64,000 bases of DNA from Peptococcaceae bacterium UBA7702 (GTDB lineage Bacteria; Bacillota; Dehalobacteriia; UBA7702): NCBI GenBank assembly GCA_002482535.1, contig DLGE01000001.1, forward strand, positions 1 to 64,000, read 5' to 3'. Every line of letters starts with the position of its first letter. Positions within the stretch are counted from its first letter, which is position 1. Positions 1 to 7,191 of the stretch are shown one piece after another. Both the position numbers and the translations under genes were made by a program. A model generated the notes under the pieces. It saw only the letters and a program-made list of their open reading frames with translations, had not been told where the DNA came from and made no database searches.

Positions 1-651
1 GGTCGGTCCGGTGGGTCCGGTTGCGCCGTTGGCACCGGTAGGCCCGGTAGGTCCGATAGGCCCTGTCGCGCCGTTAGCACCGGTAGGTCCGATAGGCCCT
101 GTTGCGCCGTTGGCACCGGTAGGTCCAATAGGCCCTGTTGCGCCATTTGCGCCGTTGGCGCCGGTCGGTCCGGTGGGTCCGATAGGCCCGGTTGCACCGT
201 TGGCACCGGTAGGCCCGGTGGGTCCAGTCGGTCCTGTTGCGCCGTTAGCACCGTTTGCTCCGGTGGGTCCAGTCGGCCCGATGGGTCCGGCAGGTCCAGT
301 CGGTCCAGTGGGTCCGATAGGCCCTGGGCATCCAGGGGGCCCCGGGCATCCGGGAGGTCCTTGGCATCCGGGAGGTCCTACCGGTCCCACAGGTCCCGGG
401 CATCCTTTAGGTCCCGGGCATCCAGGGGGTCCTTGGCATCCGGGAGATCCCTTCGGTCCTGTAGGCCCTGGGCATCCTTTAGGTCCTGGGCATCCGGGAG
501 GTCCTTGGCATCCTTTAGGTCCTTGGTATCCGGGAGGTCCTTGGTGCCCGGGAGGCCCCTTGTGTCCGCGGGGACCGGCCGGTCCCGTAGGCCCTGTAGT
601 CCCCGGGCAGTAATGGGGTGGGCAACAATTATATTGATCATGATAAGACAT
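1..651 (-). CDS. cysteine-rich collagen-like protein, partial (C-terminus beyond window start)
   Basis: The reverse strand reads as an unbroken Gly-X-Y protein from an ATG at 651, preceded by a good site (AAGGAG, then 8 nt), down to base 1 with no stop: 217 codons are visible. The leader is short and Cys-rich (Cys9, Cys10, Cys15). About 67 triplets follow from Gly17. The first block (about residues 30-105) is rich in GPP, GPK, GCP and GCQ triplets, with nine Cys in the X position. The second is the usual bacterial GPTGANGATGPIG type. Such proteins in spore formers are often exosporium or surface filaments (BclA family); that role is inferred. There is no signal peptide at the start. A weak sigma-E-like -10 (CATATACT, 703-710) lies 52 nt upstream. 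The repeat continues off the window, so the C-terminal domain is unknown. Confidence 0.85.
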   Translation of the reverse strand, partial: MSYHDQYNCCPPHYCPGTTGPTGPAGPRGHKGPPGHQGPPGYQGPKGCQGPPGCPGPKGCPGPTGPKGSPGCQGPPGCPGPKGCPGPVGPVGPPGCQGPPGCPGPPGCPGPIGPTGPTGPAGPIGPTGPTGANGANGATGPTGPTGPTGANGATGPIGPTGPTGANGANGATGPIGPTGANGATGPIGPTGANGATGPIGPTGPTGANGATGPTGPT

Positions 652-994
652 TACATATTCTCCTTTTTTCTTGGTTATTCAAATAACGTACAAGCTTGTT
701 AAAGTATATGTCAGAAATACTATATTTGTGCAAAGCTAGTGTCTGTTTGCATATTAGAAAAAAGGAAGATGACGGAAATACCTCTTTTGTAATGACGCTT
801 TTTATGCTCTTTGAAATGATGCTGACGATTTGCCTAACTGCCTCAACAAGACAAAGCGAAAGGGCTTGCCGCCTGCTTTCCACAGACAACAAGCCCATAA
901 GGCTGCTTTCTTATTTCAATGTCTAACTTTTTTGGGATACTACCTTTTCCGTTGGCGGGGCCTTTTGTTTTGCCTATATTTTAAAAACAAAATC
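652..994. other. intergenic region, no gene supported
   Basis: Open frames here on both strands have no convincing ribosome binding site and no recognisable product. It holds a 7-bp inverted repeat (GGGCTTG at 862-868 with CAAGCCC at 890-896). It also holds the upstream region of the collagen-like gene. A longer imperfect inverted repeat (ends near 957 and 1006) overlaps the end of the aroK-like gene and may serve as its terminator. Confidence 0.5.
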
Positions 995-1507
995 TTAAAG
1001 GCCCAGGGCATCTCTGATTTGAGAGACCACGCGGTCGGTGCCGTTTTCGCACTTGATGTGGATATCGGCATATTTTTCATAAAGTCCTTTGCGGTCAGCG
1101 TAAACTTGGGCCACAGTGGTGCCTGGCGTCATGGCGATGCCCCGATCAGCGCCATTTTCGATCCGCTGCTCCAGCTCTGCCACGTCGGTATCCAGCCAAA
1201 TGACGGTGTTTTCAGCGCTCAGGTGCTCCATAGCGCTTTCGTTTAAAACCATGCTGCCCCCGGTGGCGACGACGCAGCGGGTGCAATGGATACCTTTACC
1301 CACTTGATTTTCGATGGCCAAAAAACCGCCGACGCCGACATCGGCAATGATTTCCGGCAAGGTTTTTCCGGTTTTTTTGATGATCAGCAGATCAACGTCG
1401 ATGAAGTCGTAACCGAGACGCTTGGCCAGGATGACGCCGACAGTGCTTTTGCCGGTTCCGGGCATGCCGATGAGTATGATGTTGCGCAATTTACAATCTC
1501 CGTTCAT
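995..1507 (-). CDS. aroK: shikimate kinase-like P-loop kinase
   Basis: A protein of about 170 residues with the nucleoside kinase fold. The P-loop is GMPGTGKST (residues 14-22), followed by an IDVD motif (the DxD that holds Mg and substrate in AroK) and a TGGS motif where AroK has GGG. The shikimate-binding Arg of the usual F-R-x-x-E stretch is absent (the sequence is FLAIE), and the lid reads DRGIAMTPG instead of RPLL. Known AroK phosphorylates shikimate in aromatic amino acid synthesis. This is a divergent branch common in Clostridia whose substrate may differ. No other aro genes are nearby. The start is uncertain: ATG at 1507 has a weak site, while TTG at 1489 has GGAG 8 nt upstream and would begin MRNIILIG, typical of the family. 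Confidence 0.7.
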   Translation of the reverse strand: MNGDCKLRNIILIGMPGTGKSTVGVILAKRLGYDFIDVDLLIIKKTGKTLPEIIADVGVGGFLAIENQVGKGIHCTRCVVATGGSMVLNESAMEHLSAENTVIWLDTDVAELEQRIENGADRGIAMTPGTTVAQVYADRKGLYEKYADIHIKCENGTDRVVSQIRDALGL

Positions 1508-1513
1508 TTCCAA

Positions 1514-1660
1514 TTACAGCACCAGGCTGGGCGGTGCGTATAAGCGGTGTCCCAATTCCTGATCAAGGAGGTAAAGGCTGTGGGAATCATCGCTGAAGAG
1601 TTCCAATTTGGTGACGTATTTTTCGTGCTCCAGGATATTACATTTATTATAGCATGATCA
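1514..1660 (-). promoter_or_regulatory. promoter and leader of the aroK-like gene
   Basis: On the minus strand TTGCTT is followed after 18 nt by TATAAT (within 1640-1675), a good sigma-A promoter overlapping the T-run of the upstream terminator. The leader of about 120 nt holds an open frame of roughly 40 codons without a standard start codon. It ends in a TAA directly before the kinase gene. It may be a decayed upstream gene or a leader peptide. Confidence 0.45.
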
Positions 1661-1663
1661 CGA

Positions 1664-1700
1664 CAAAAAAAGCAACTTGACGTCGGAATTCGACGGCAAG
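1664..1700 (-). terminator. terminator of the FAD/Rieske gene
   Basis: On the minus strand a 9-bp stem with one mismatch (TTGCCGTCG pairing with CGACGTCAA, loop AATTC) is followed a few bases on by seven T. It lies about 45 nt beyond the stop of the oxidoreductase at 1744. Confidence 0.65.
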
Positions 1701-1743
1701 CGCCTTTTGTTTGCAGGCCTTTTTTTGTTGTGTCGTGAGGATT

Positions 1744-3132
1744 TTATTGATGTTCTCGGTTTTCGCCATCTTCTTGGGCTGATCTCGGCGGAGCATCGTT
1801 CTTATGATCTACGGATAATGCTTTTAAGGCGGGGTTATCGATGATCTGACCGTTGCCGTCAAAGCGCGAGCCATGGCAAGGGCAGTCCCAACTCTGCTCC
1901 GTTTCGTTCCATTTGAGGGCGCAGCCCAGGTGGGTACATCTCCTTCGGGTGGGGGTGAGGAAATTCAACGTGGTTTCTATGCCGTTCAGGAAAAGTTGAG
2001 GCTTTAAAATGCTGCGCTGGGGCGAAAAAGCATCGGCAAACGCGTTTTTCTTGCCACTCAGCATGTCCGTTAAGATCATCGCCGCCGCCATCGCCGTGGT
2101 CATGCCCCATTTGTTGAAGCCCGTGGCGACGTAAACACCCGGCGCACTTTTGGCGTAAGGGCCGATATAGGGGACGCTGTCCAAGCTCATGCAATCCTGG
2201 GTTGCCCAAGCGTAGACCTCTTTCGCTTCGGAATAGTGGGTTTTGGCAAACGTGCGCAGTTCCTGCCATTTGCCTCCCTCTTTGCCGGTGCGGTGATCGC
2301 CGCCGCCGAGGAGGAGCAGGTTTTGATGGTTGCGAAAGGACATGCCGTTTTGTGCTTCGTCCACGTACATACCGTGGATGTCGGTGGCGTTGGCCAAAGC
2401 GATCACATAGGAACGGTGCTGATAGAGCTTTAAGAAATAACTCCCGTAGCGATTCATGAAAGGAAAATGGCTGGCGACGATGATTTGCTGAGCCCGGATT
2501 TTCCCGTTTTCGGTCAGCGCCGTACGGCCGTCGAGGAGATGCACGAAGCTATTTTCATAGATACGTAAATCTTTGGCCAAAGCGCCGAGGAATTTCAAAG
2601 GATGAAATTGAGCCTGGTATTCAAATTCGATGGCCCCGGCGACTTTTAATGGCAAAGGCAGTTCCTGGGCGAAAAATGCCGGGAAATCGAGACTGTTTAG
2701 GGCGTGCATTTCCCGTTCCACTTTATGGTAGTCCTCTAAAGAGTAAACAAAGGCGCTTTTTTCTTCAAAATCGCAATCAATGCTCTCACTAAGCTGTTTG
2801 AATTTTGCCAAAGCCTGCTGGTTGGCGGTGAGATACATTCTGGCTTTCTCTTCACCGGCGTTTTTGATCAAATCACTGTAAATCATCCCGTGCTGGGAGG
2901 TGATTTTGGCCGTGGTGTTTTTGGTGACGCCGTTGGCGATGGTTTTTGCTTCCACCAGCATATAATCGGCGCCGAGCTGCTCTAAAAAATAAGCGCATAA
3001 AATGCCGGTGATACCGCCGCCGATGATCAGTACATCGGTTTTGGCGTCACCCGAAAAGCGGTCAAATGTGGGCAGTTCCACCTGATCGCACCAAAGGGAT
3101 TGGGGAATTTGGGTCTTTTTAGAATCATTCAT
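1744..3132 (-). CDS. FAD-dependent oxidoreductase with C-terminal Rieske [2Fe-2S] domain
   Basis: About 460 residues. The N-terminal half is a DAO-type FAD domain with the dinucleotide motif LIIGGGITGI and the family stretch TKNTTAKITSQHG. The C-terminus is a Rieske domain with CTHLGC and CPCHGSRF, whose two Cys and two His bind a [2Fe-2S] cluster. Related proteins are annotated as amine or glycine oxidase-like and are thought to pass electrons from a FAD-bound substrate to the cluster; the substrate is unknown. There is no signal peptide, so it is probably cytoplasmic. The first ATG is at 3150 but has no ribosome binding site. ATG 3132 has GGTGA just upstream and is preferred. It is single-gene, divergent from the small gene at 3275 and ends in its own terminator. 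Confidence 0.8.
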   Translation of the reverse strand: MNDSKKTQIPQSLWCDQVELPTFDRFSGDAKTDVLIIGGGITGILCAYFLEQLGADYMLVEAKTIANGVTKNTTAKITSQHGMIYSDLIKNAGEEKARMYLTANQQALAKFKQLSESIDCDFEEKSAFVYSLEDYHKVEREMHALNSLDFPAFFAQELPLPLKVAGAIEFEYQAQFHPLKFLGALAKDLRIYENSFVHLLDGRTALTENGKIRAQQIIVASHFPFMNRYGSYFLKLYQHRSYVIALANATDIHGMYVDEAQNGMSFRNHQNLLLLGGGDHRTGKEGGKWQELRTFAKTHYSEAKEVYAWATQDCMSLDSVPYIGPYAKSAPGVYVATGFNKWGMTTAMAAAMILTDMLSGKKNAFADAFSPQRSILKPQLFLNGIETTLNFLTPTRRRCTHLGCALKWNETEQSWDCPCHGSRFDGNGQIIDNPALKALSVDHKNDAPPRSAQEDGENREHQ

Positions 3133-3214
3133 TGGTTCACCGTATCTCATTTTTTTTTAGATTGCCCTGATTTTTCCAAAATATGAAATATCTTTTTATG
3201 GATATTTGTCCCAC

Positions 3215-3243
3215 CTATATTTTTTCCCGGGCTGAGAAAAATA
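3215..3243 (+). promoter_or_regulatory. sigma-F/G-like promoter of small gene A
   Basis: CTATA (3215-3219), then 14 nt starting with six T, then GAGAAAAATA (3234-3243), 41 nt before the ATG. The same layout is found before the genes at 3691 and 5301. The -10 half resembles the sigma-F consensus GGnnAnAnT, with A in place of the second G. Confidence 0.5.
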
Positions 3244-3274
3244 AATACGGATCTTATCAGTAAAGGAGAAAGAC

Positions 3275-3574
3275 ATGAACAATAATAATGCCAAGAGAAG
3301 CCGCAACCGGCAAACGGCGCAATCAGTACCTGACGATGTTTACGGAACCATGGGCGACATCTCCCGGGACAATGCTGAGGCAAACAGTCAAAATGCTTAC
3401 GTGGGAAATACCCGTATGGATCGGGAAGCCAGAGAATCCGCCGGCACCACGCCGCCGGAAAATGATCTGAATCAAATGAATCAGACGAATCGGGCGAATC
3501 AGTCGAATATGGACGCCGATCCCCGTCAGGCCAGTGCCAGGGCGTTGAGGAACAGCACGAAAAACTCCCGCTGA
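3275..3574 (+). CDS. small hydrophilic protein A, candidate spore protein
   Basis: A 99-residue protein that I do not recognise. It is rich in Asn, Gln, Arg and Ser, has no hydrophobic segment and no Cys, and is predicted to be largely disordered. It starts NNNNAKRSRNRQ after the initial Met, close to the starts of the small proteins at 3691 and 5301. It has a strong ribosome binding site (AAAGGAG, 8 nt spacing). The low-complexity Asn/Gln composition recalls gamma-type small acid-soluble spore proteins, but no known SASP motif is visible. With its sigma-F-like promoter I infer a forespore or coat role. It is monocistronic and divergent from the FAD/Rieske gene. Confidence 0.65.
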   Translation: MNNNNAKRSRNRQTAQSVPDDVYGTMGDISRDNAEANSQNAYVGNTRMDREARESAGTTPPENDLNQMNQTNRANQSNMDADPRQASARALRNSTKNSR

Positions 3575-3632
3575 CATGTTTTTCCTTCACGGTGACACGT
3601 TTCTTTCACTTCTCCGCTTCCGGTTTTTGCCG

Positions 3633-3661
3633 CAATATTTTTTGATCAAGCGGGGAAACTA
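3633..3661 (+). promoter_or_regulatory. sigma-F-like promoter of small gene B
   Basis: CAATA (3633-3637), 14 nt starting with six T, then GGGGAAACTA (3652-3661), 39 nt before the ATG. The -10 matches the sigma-F consensus GGnnAnAnT at every fixed position. It is the best of the three copies. Confidence 0.55.
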
Positions 3662-3690
3662 AAAAAGAACCTTATTTGTGAAGGAGAATC

Positions 3691-3915
3691 ATGATGCACC
3701 ATCATTCAGACAATGCAAAAAGGATCACCCGGGAGGCGCGGCAAAGTAGCGCGCATATCGCCTACCATGACGTCTTTAGCGGCAATTACGCAATGCGGAC
3801 ATTGGTCAACACGGCGGGGATGAACTATAACGCCGCGGCCCATATGGCTGCCGTACAGCGAAAAGAACGTCAGGCCGAAGCAGCCGGTACATCGAGCCAG
3901 GAGTACAGCGACTGA
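3691..3915 (+). CDS. small hydrophilic protein B, candidate spore protein
   Basis: A 74-residue protein with no recognised family. It begins MMHHHSDNAKRITREARQSS, and the NAKRITR stretch parallels the N-termini of proteins A (NAKRSR) and C (ATKRISR). The middle is more ordered-looking (aromatic and Ala-rich), and the C-terminus is Glu/Ser-rich. The ribosome binding site is GAAGGAG, 5 nt before the first ATG. It is followed by a strong terminator, so it is monocistronic. The role is inferred only from the promoter and from similarity to its two neighbours. Confidence 0.65.
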   Translation: MMHHHSDNAKRITREARQSSAHIAYHDVFSGNYAMRTLVNTAGMNYNAAAHMAAVQRKERQAEAAGTSSQEYSD

Positions 3916-3939
3916 TTTTTGGTCACTGCCAATCCGGTG

Positions 3940-3986
3940 AAATGCCCTTGTACGGGAAGTATCCCTTCCTGTACAGGGGCATTTTT
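3940..3986 (+). terminator. terminator after small gene B
   Basis: A long near-perfect stem (AAATGCCC..TGTAC..GGGAAG pairing with CTTCC..TGTACA..GGGGCATTT) with a 4-nt loop, followed by a T-run. Confidence 0.85.
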
Positions 3987-4131
3987 CCGCGTCCTGGGGG
4001 GACAATGTTTCATTCAGCCGATACAACAGAGAGGCCGTTGGAGATCACTTTTCTTAAAAATAAATAGAAATAAGAATGGGCTGCCTTTCGTTGCCGTTTT
4101 ATGGTAATCTTAAACCAAAGGGAGGTTTACG

Positions 4132-5205
4132 ATGGAACGTATCGACTTGAAAACATACGGGCTGACCGCGGCTGTCGCCAAAGAGGCCGCCAAATATACT
4201 GGGCTATCCCTGGCCAGAGTCACAGAACAGCACCGTGACAGTTATAAGATCATGGGAGAAAGCGGTGAAAAAGCGGCGGCGGTATCGGGAAAATTCATCT
4301 ACCAGGCCGGCGCAATGACGGATTTCCCCGCGGTGGGGGATTGGGTGATGGTTGACGCGGGAGATGGCGGCGAAAAGGCCGTGATTCACCAGGTGCTACC
4401 CAGAAAAAGTGTCTTTACGCGAAAAGCTCCGGGCAGCGCTGGGGGAGTGCAAATTGTCGCCGCCAATATCGACGTCATTTTTATCTGCATGTCATTAAAG
4501 GACGATTTTAATTTGCGCCGTCTGGAACGGTATCTCACCGTCGCCTGGGACAGCGGCGCGAAACCCATGGTTGTTTTGACCAAAGCCGATCTCTGTGAAG
4601 ACGCTGCACAAATGGCGGCCAAAGCCGCGACAGTAGCCATCGGCGCTGAGATCATGGTCTGTTCCGGCGTTGCTGCCGCAGGAGCAAAGGCGGTGCGGGA
4701 GTCCTTGCGAAGCGGGGAGACCGTGGCTTTTATCGGTTCCTCCGGCGTGGGCAAATCGACGCTGATCAATTGTTTGCTCGGCGAAGACCGCCTGCGGGTG
4801 AACGCCATTCGGGAAGGCGACGGCAAGGGGCGGCACACAACCACCCACCGCCAACTGTTGCTTTTACCGACGGGAAGTATTGTCATCGACACCCCAGGTA
4901 TGCGGGAATTGCAGCTGAATACGGCGGATCTCTCCCGTTCCTTTGAGGATATTGAAACATTGGCGGCCCAATGTAAATTTAGAGATTGCAGTCATAGACA
5001 GGAACCGGGCTGTGCCGTGCAGGCTGCTGTGGACAGGGGGGAGCTTCAGCCAAAGCGTTTGGAAAATTACAGAAAGTTGCAAAGGGAACTTGATTATGAG
5101 GGTCTCGACTCCCGCCGCTTAGAGGAGGCAAAGATCAATGCGATGTTCGGCAGCAAGGGCGAGATGAAACAAATGATGCGCCAAATCAAGGGCAAAAAAA
5201 AATAG
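4132..5205 (+). CDS. rsgA: ribosome small subunit-dependent GTPase RsgA
   Basis: 357 residues. It is a circularly permuted GTPase that acts in late 30S subunit maturation and displaces immature or stress-bound factors. An N-terminal OB-like domain is followed by the permuted G motifs: G4 TKAD (150-153) comes before G1 GSSGVGKST (202-210) and G3 DTPG (253-256). The C-terminal zinc site is Cys281, Cys286, His288, Cys294. This belongs to the longer RsgA branch with a basic C-terminal tail ending in KGKKK. The ribosome binding site is AAGGGAGG, 7 nt spacing. It stands alone between two of the small spore-type genes rather than in the usual prpC-prkC-rsgA-rpe cluster, so it may be the second RsgA/YloQ paralogue many Clostridia carry. 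Confidence 0.93.
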   Translation: MERIDLKTYGLTAAVAKEAAKYTGLSLARVTEQHRDSYKIMGESGEKAAAVSGKFIYQAGAMTDFPAVGDWVMVDAGDGGEKAVIHQVLPRKSVFTRKAPGSAGGVQIVAANIDVIFICMSLKDDFNLRRLERYLTVAWDSGAKPMVVLTKADLCEDAAQMAAKAATVAIGAEIMVCSGVAAAGAKAVRESLRSGETVAFIGSSGVGKSTLINCLLGEDRLRVNAIREGDGKGRHTTTHRQLLLLPTGSIVIDTPGMRELQLNTADLSRSFEDIETLAAQCKFRDCSHRQEPGCAVQAAVDRGELQPKRLENYRKLQRELDYEGLDSRRLEEAKINAMFGSKGEMKQMMRQIKGKKK

Positions 5206-5241
5206 CAAGACACCGCGGTTCCTTTTTGGCGGATTGTTCCA

Positions 5242-5270
5242 TCATATTTTTTTCTCCGCGGTAAAAAATA
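5242..5270 (+). promoter_or_regulatory. sigma-F/G-like promoter of small gene C
   Basis: TCATA (5242-5246), 14 nt starting with T7, then GTAAAAAATA (5261-5270), 40 nt before the ATG. It has the same geometry as the promoters at 3215 and 3633. Confidence 0.5.
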
Positions 5271-5300
5271 GGAATAGCACTTTAGTAAAGGAGATAGGAT

Positions 5301-5558
5301 ATGAATGATGCAACAAAGCGAATCAGCCGAAAATCCTCCAGTCAAAGCACCTCGTTGCGTGCGGGAACTTCCGGACAAGCCGTGAAACAGGCCATTCAGA
5401 AAAGTATGAGCGGCAATGTGAACCCTGCGGGCAACACAGAGCAAAGTAACCTAAGGGAAACGCAGTCCGCGCCCAGCGGCAGCGACGGCGCTTTGAGCGA
5501 TGGTGAAAGAAGAGCCCTGTTCAGCAATATATCCCAAAACCGCCCTAAAGCGGAGTAG
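5301..5558 (+). CDS. small hydrophilic protein C, candidate spore protein
   Basis: An 85-residue Ser/Gln/Asn-rich protein with no Cys or membrane segment. It starts MNDATKRISRKSSSQS, resembling proteins A and B at the N-terminus. Ala-Val-Lys-Gln-Ala stretches in the middle and a polar C-terminus suggest a mostly disordered chain with one short helix. The ribosome binding site is AAAGGAGA, 8 nt spacing. It is monocistronic, with its own promoter and a terminator 50 nt downstream. The family is unrecognised; a spore role is inferred from the shared promoter. Confidence 0.65.
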   Translation: MNDATKRISRKSSSQSTSLRAGTSGQAVKQAIQKSMSGNVNPAGNTEQSNLRETQSAPSGSDGALSDGERRALFSNISQNRPKAE

Positions 5559-5605
5559 GATAAGACAACGTGGGAGGGATCTTTGATGACTAAAGTGTGT
5601 TAAAG

Positions 5606-5640
5606 AAGTCGGGCAATCCATGGAGGATTGCCCGACTTTC
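5606..5640. terminator. bidirectional terminator between gene C and pdxT
   Basis: A perfect 14-bp stem (AAGTCGGGCAATCC with GGATTGCCCGACTT) with a short loop and T-rich flanks on both strands, between convergent genes. Confidence 0.75.
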
Positions 5641-5649
5641 GTTGCGGCT

Positions 5650-6240
5650 TCATTTCTTAAAATCCATGGCTGTGTGCTCATGGATGATCTCTAAAAAGTG
5701 GCGGTGGACGGTATCATCGCCGGTAAGTTCCGGGTGAAACGCTGTAACCAGTTGATTTCCCTCTTGGGCGGCGACAATTTTATGGTCCACGACGGCCAGA
5801 ACCCTGACGTTTTTACCGACTTCTTTGATATAGGGCGCGCGGATGAAGCGCATCTCGATTTTTTTGCCGAGGAAAAGTCCTTTCTTCGCGAAGCTTCCCA
5901 ACTGTCTGCCGTAGCCGTTGCGGACGACGTTGATATCCATGGTGCCCAGGTAGCGCTCTTCACTTGCTGCAATCTCCTTTGCCAGCAGAATCAGTCCGGC
6001 ACAGGTACCCAACACTGGCAGACCGTTTTTCACCGCCTCGCGGAGGCTTTCCATTATTTTGAGCTCCCGTAATAGGGAGCTGATGACGGTGCTTTCGCCG
6101 CCGGGGAGGATCAGTCCGTCGAAAGCCCGGCGGAGATCACCGCGTTTTCTGATTTCAAAGACTTCGACACCGAGGCGACGGAGAAATGCGATATGTTCTT
6201 CAAAAGCGCCTTGCAGCGCCAATACGCCGACGGTCATCAT
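5650..6240 (-). CDS. pdxT: pyridoxal 5'-phosphate synthase glutaminase subunit PdxT
   Basis: 196 residues. A class I glutaminase that frees ammonia from glutamine and channels it to PdxS for PLP synthesis by the DXP-independent route. Motifs are LALQGAF at the N-terminus, PGGEST (46-51), the nucleophile Cys80 in LGTCAGLI, and the His169/Glu171 pair in FHPEL. Length is normal. Its ATG overlaps the pdxS stop by 4 nt, so the two are translationally coupled. Two ATG codons in a row leave a one-residue start ambiguity. Confidence 0.96.
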   Translation of the reverse strand: MMTVGVLALQGAFEEHIAFLRRLGVEVFEIRKRGDLRRAFDGLILPGGESTVISSLLRELKIMESLREAVKNGLPVLGTCAGLILLAKEIAASEERYLGTMDINVVRNGYGRQLGSFAKKGLFLGKKIEMRFIRAPYIKEVGKNVRVLAVVDHKIVAAQEGNQLVTAFHPELTGDDTVHRHFLEIIHEHTAMDFKK

Positions 6241-7112
6241 TTTCCCCGTTCCGCCATGAGCAATTCGATTTCGTCCTCGTTGACGCCCACCATGGCCTCG
6301 CCCAAATCCTCGGAAAGCGCCGCTAAGATTTTCGCGTCGTGATAATTGGTCACCGCTTTGACGATGGCCCGGGCCCGTTTTTCTGGGTCGCCGGATTTGA
6401 AAATACCGGAGCCCACAAAGACGCCCTCAGCGCCAAGCTGCATCATCAGCGCCGCATCGGCGGGAGTCGCCACACCGCCGGCGGCAAAATTGACCACCGG
6501 CAGTTTGCCGTTTTCATGGACGTAGACGATGAGATCATAGGGGACTTCCAGTTCTTTTGCCGCGTGGAAAAGCTCGTCTTCTCTGAAAGACACGATTTTC
6601 CTGATCTCGCTTTGGATCAGCCGCATATGACGAACAGCCTGGACAATGTCGCCGGTACCCGGTTCTCCCTTGGTACGGAGCATCGCGGCGCCCTCATTGA
6701 TGCGGCGCAGTGCCTCCCCTAAATCCCTGGCGCCGCAGACAAAGGGCACCTTAAACTTGGTTTTGTCGATATGATAGACGTCGTCGGCAGGGGAGAGGAC
6801 TTCGCTTTCGTCGATATAGTCTATTTCCAGGGCCTCCAAAATTTGGGCTTCGGCAAAATGGCCGATGCGGCATTTCGCCATCACAGGCAAGGAAACCGCT
6901 TCCTGAATCCCTTTGATCATTTTGGGATCGCTCATCCGGGAAACACCGCCGGCCACGCGGATATCGGCGGGAATCCTCTCTAACGCCATCACGGCGCAGG
7001 CACCGGCTTTTTCGGCGATGATTGCTTGCTCCGGTGTGGTGACGTCCATGATCACGCCGCCTTTCAGCATCTGCGCCAGTTCTTTGTTCAGTTGATACCG
7101 TTGGTTTTCCAT
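6237..7112 (-). CDS. pdxS: pyridoxal 5'-phosphate synthase lyase subunit PdxS
   Basis: 291 residues. A TIM-barrel synthase that makes PLP from ribose 5-phosphate, glyceraldehyde 3-phosphate and ammonia delivered by PdxT; it works as a 12+12 complex. The family start (KGGVIMDV), the imine-forming Lys in AKCRIGH, and the second active-site Lys in RTKGEPGTGD are all present. The GEPGTG phosphate loop is intact. The ribosome binding site is GGGAGG before the ATG. It is transcribed from a promoter overlapping that of the divergent MocR-type gene and has a structured leader. Confidence 0.97.
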   Translation of the reverse strand: MENQRYQLNKELAQMLKGGVIMDVTTPEQAIIAEKAGACAVMALERIPADIRVAGGVSRMSDPKMIKGIQEAVSLPVMAKCRIGHFAEAQILEALEIDYIDESEVLSPADDVYHIDKTKFKVPFVCGARDLGEALRRINEGAAMLRTKGEPGTGDIVQAVRHMRLIQSEIRKIVSFREDELFHAAKELEVPYDLIVYVHENGKLPVVNFAAGGVATPADAALMMQLGAEGVFVGSGIFKSGDPEKRARAIVKAVTNYHDAKILAALSEDLGEAMVGVNEDEIELLMAERGK

Positions 7113-7143
7113 TGATGAAATCCTCCCTTATCTCGTATTTTGC

Positions 7144-7178
7144 GGACACGCTTGGGGGTTATGCCAAAAAACGTGTCC
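7144..7178 (-). promoter_or_regulatory. hairpin in the pdxST leader
   Basis: In the 5' leader of pdxS, GGACACG (minus-strand copy at 7172-7178) pairs with CGTGTCC (7144-7150), with an inner TTGG/CCAA step. It lies between the promoter and the ribosome binding site and could affect mRNA stability or readthrough. No long T-run follows it. Confidence 0.45.
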
Positions 7179-7191
7179 CTTTTAGGTAATC

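Noticed and set aside
1..300. Short direct repeats that could look like a CRISPR array
   Set aside because: Units are in-frame collagen triplets with no unique spacers of constant length.
11..613. A 200-residue plus-strand frame of Gly/Pro/Val/Ala repeats
   Set aside because: It is the antisense shadow of perfect Gly-X-Y repeats on the minus strand, which has the start codon, ribosome binding site and typical collagen-like composition.
638..926. Overlapping frames on both strands in the first intergenic region
   Set aside because: No ribosome binding site and no protein-like pattern; one overlaps the collagen gene leader.
3147..3590. A 147-residue minus-strand frame opposite small gene A
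   Set aside because: Shadow frame without a binding site; the plus-strand gene has promoter and binding site.
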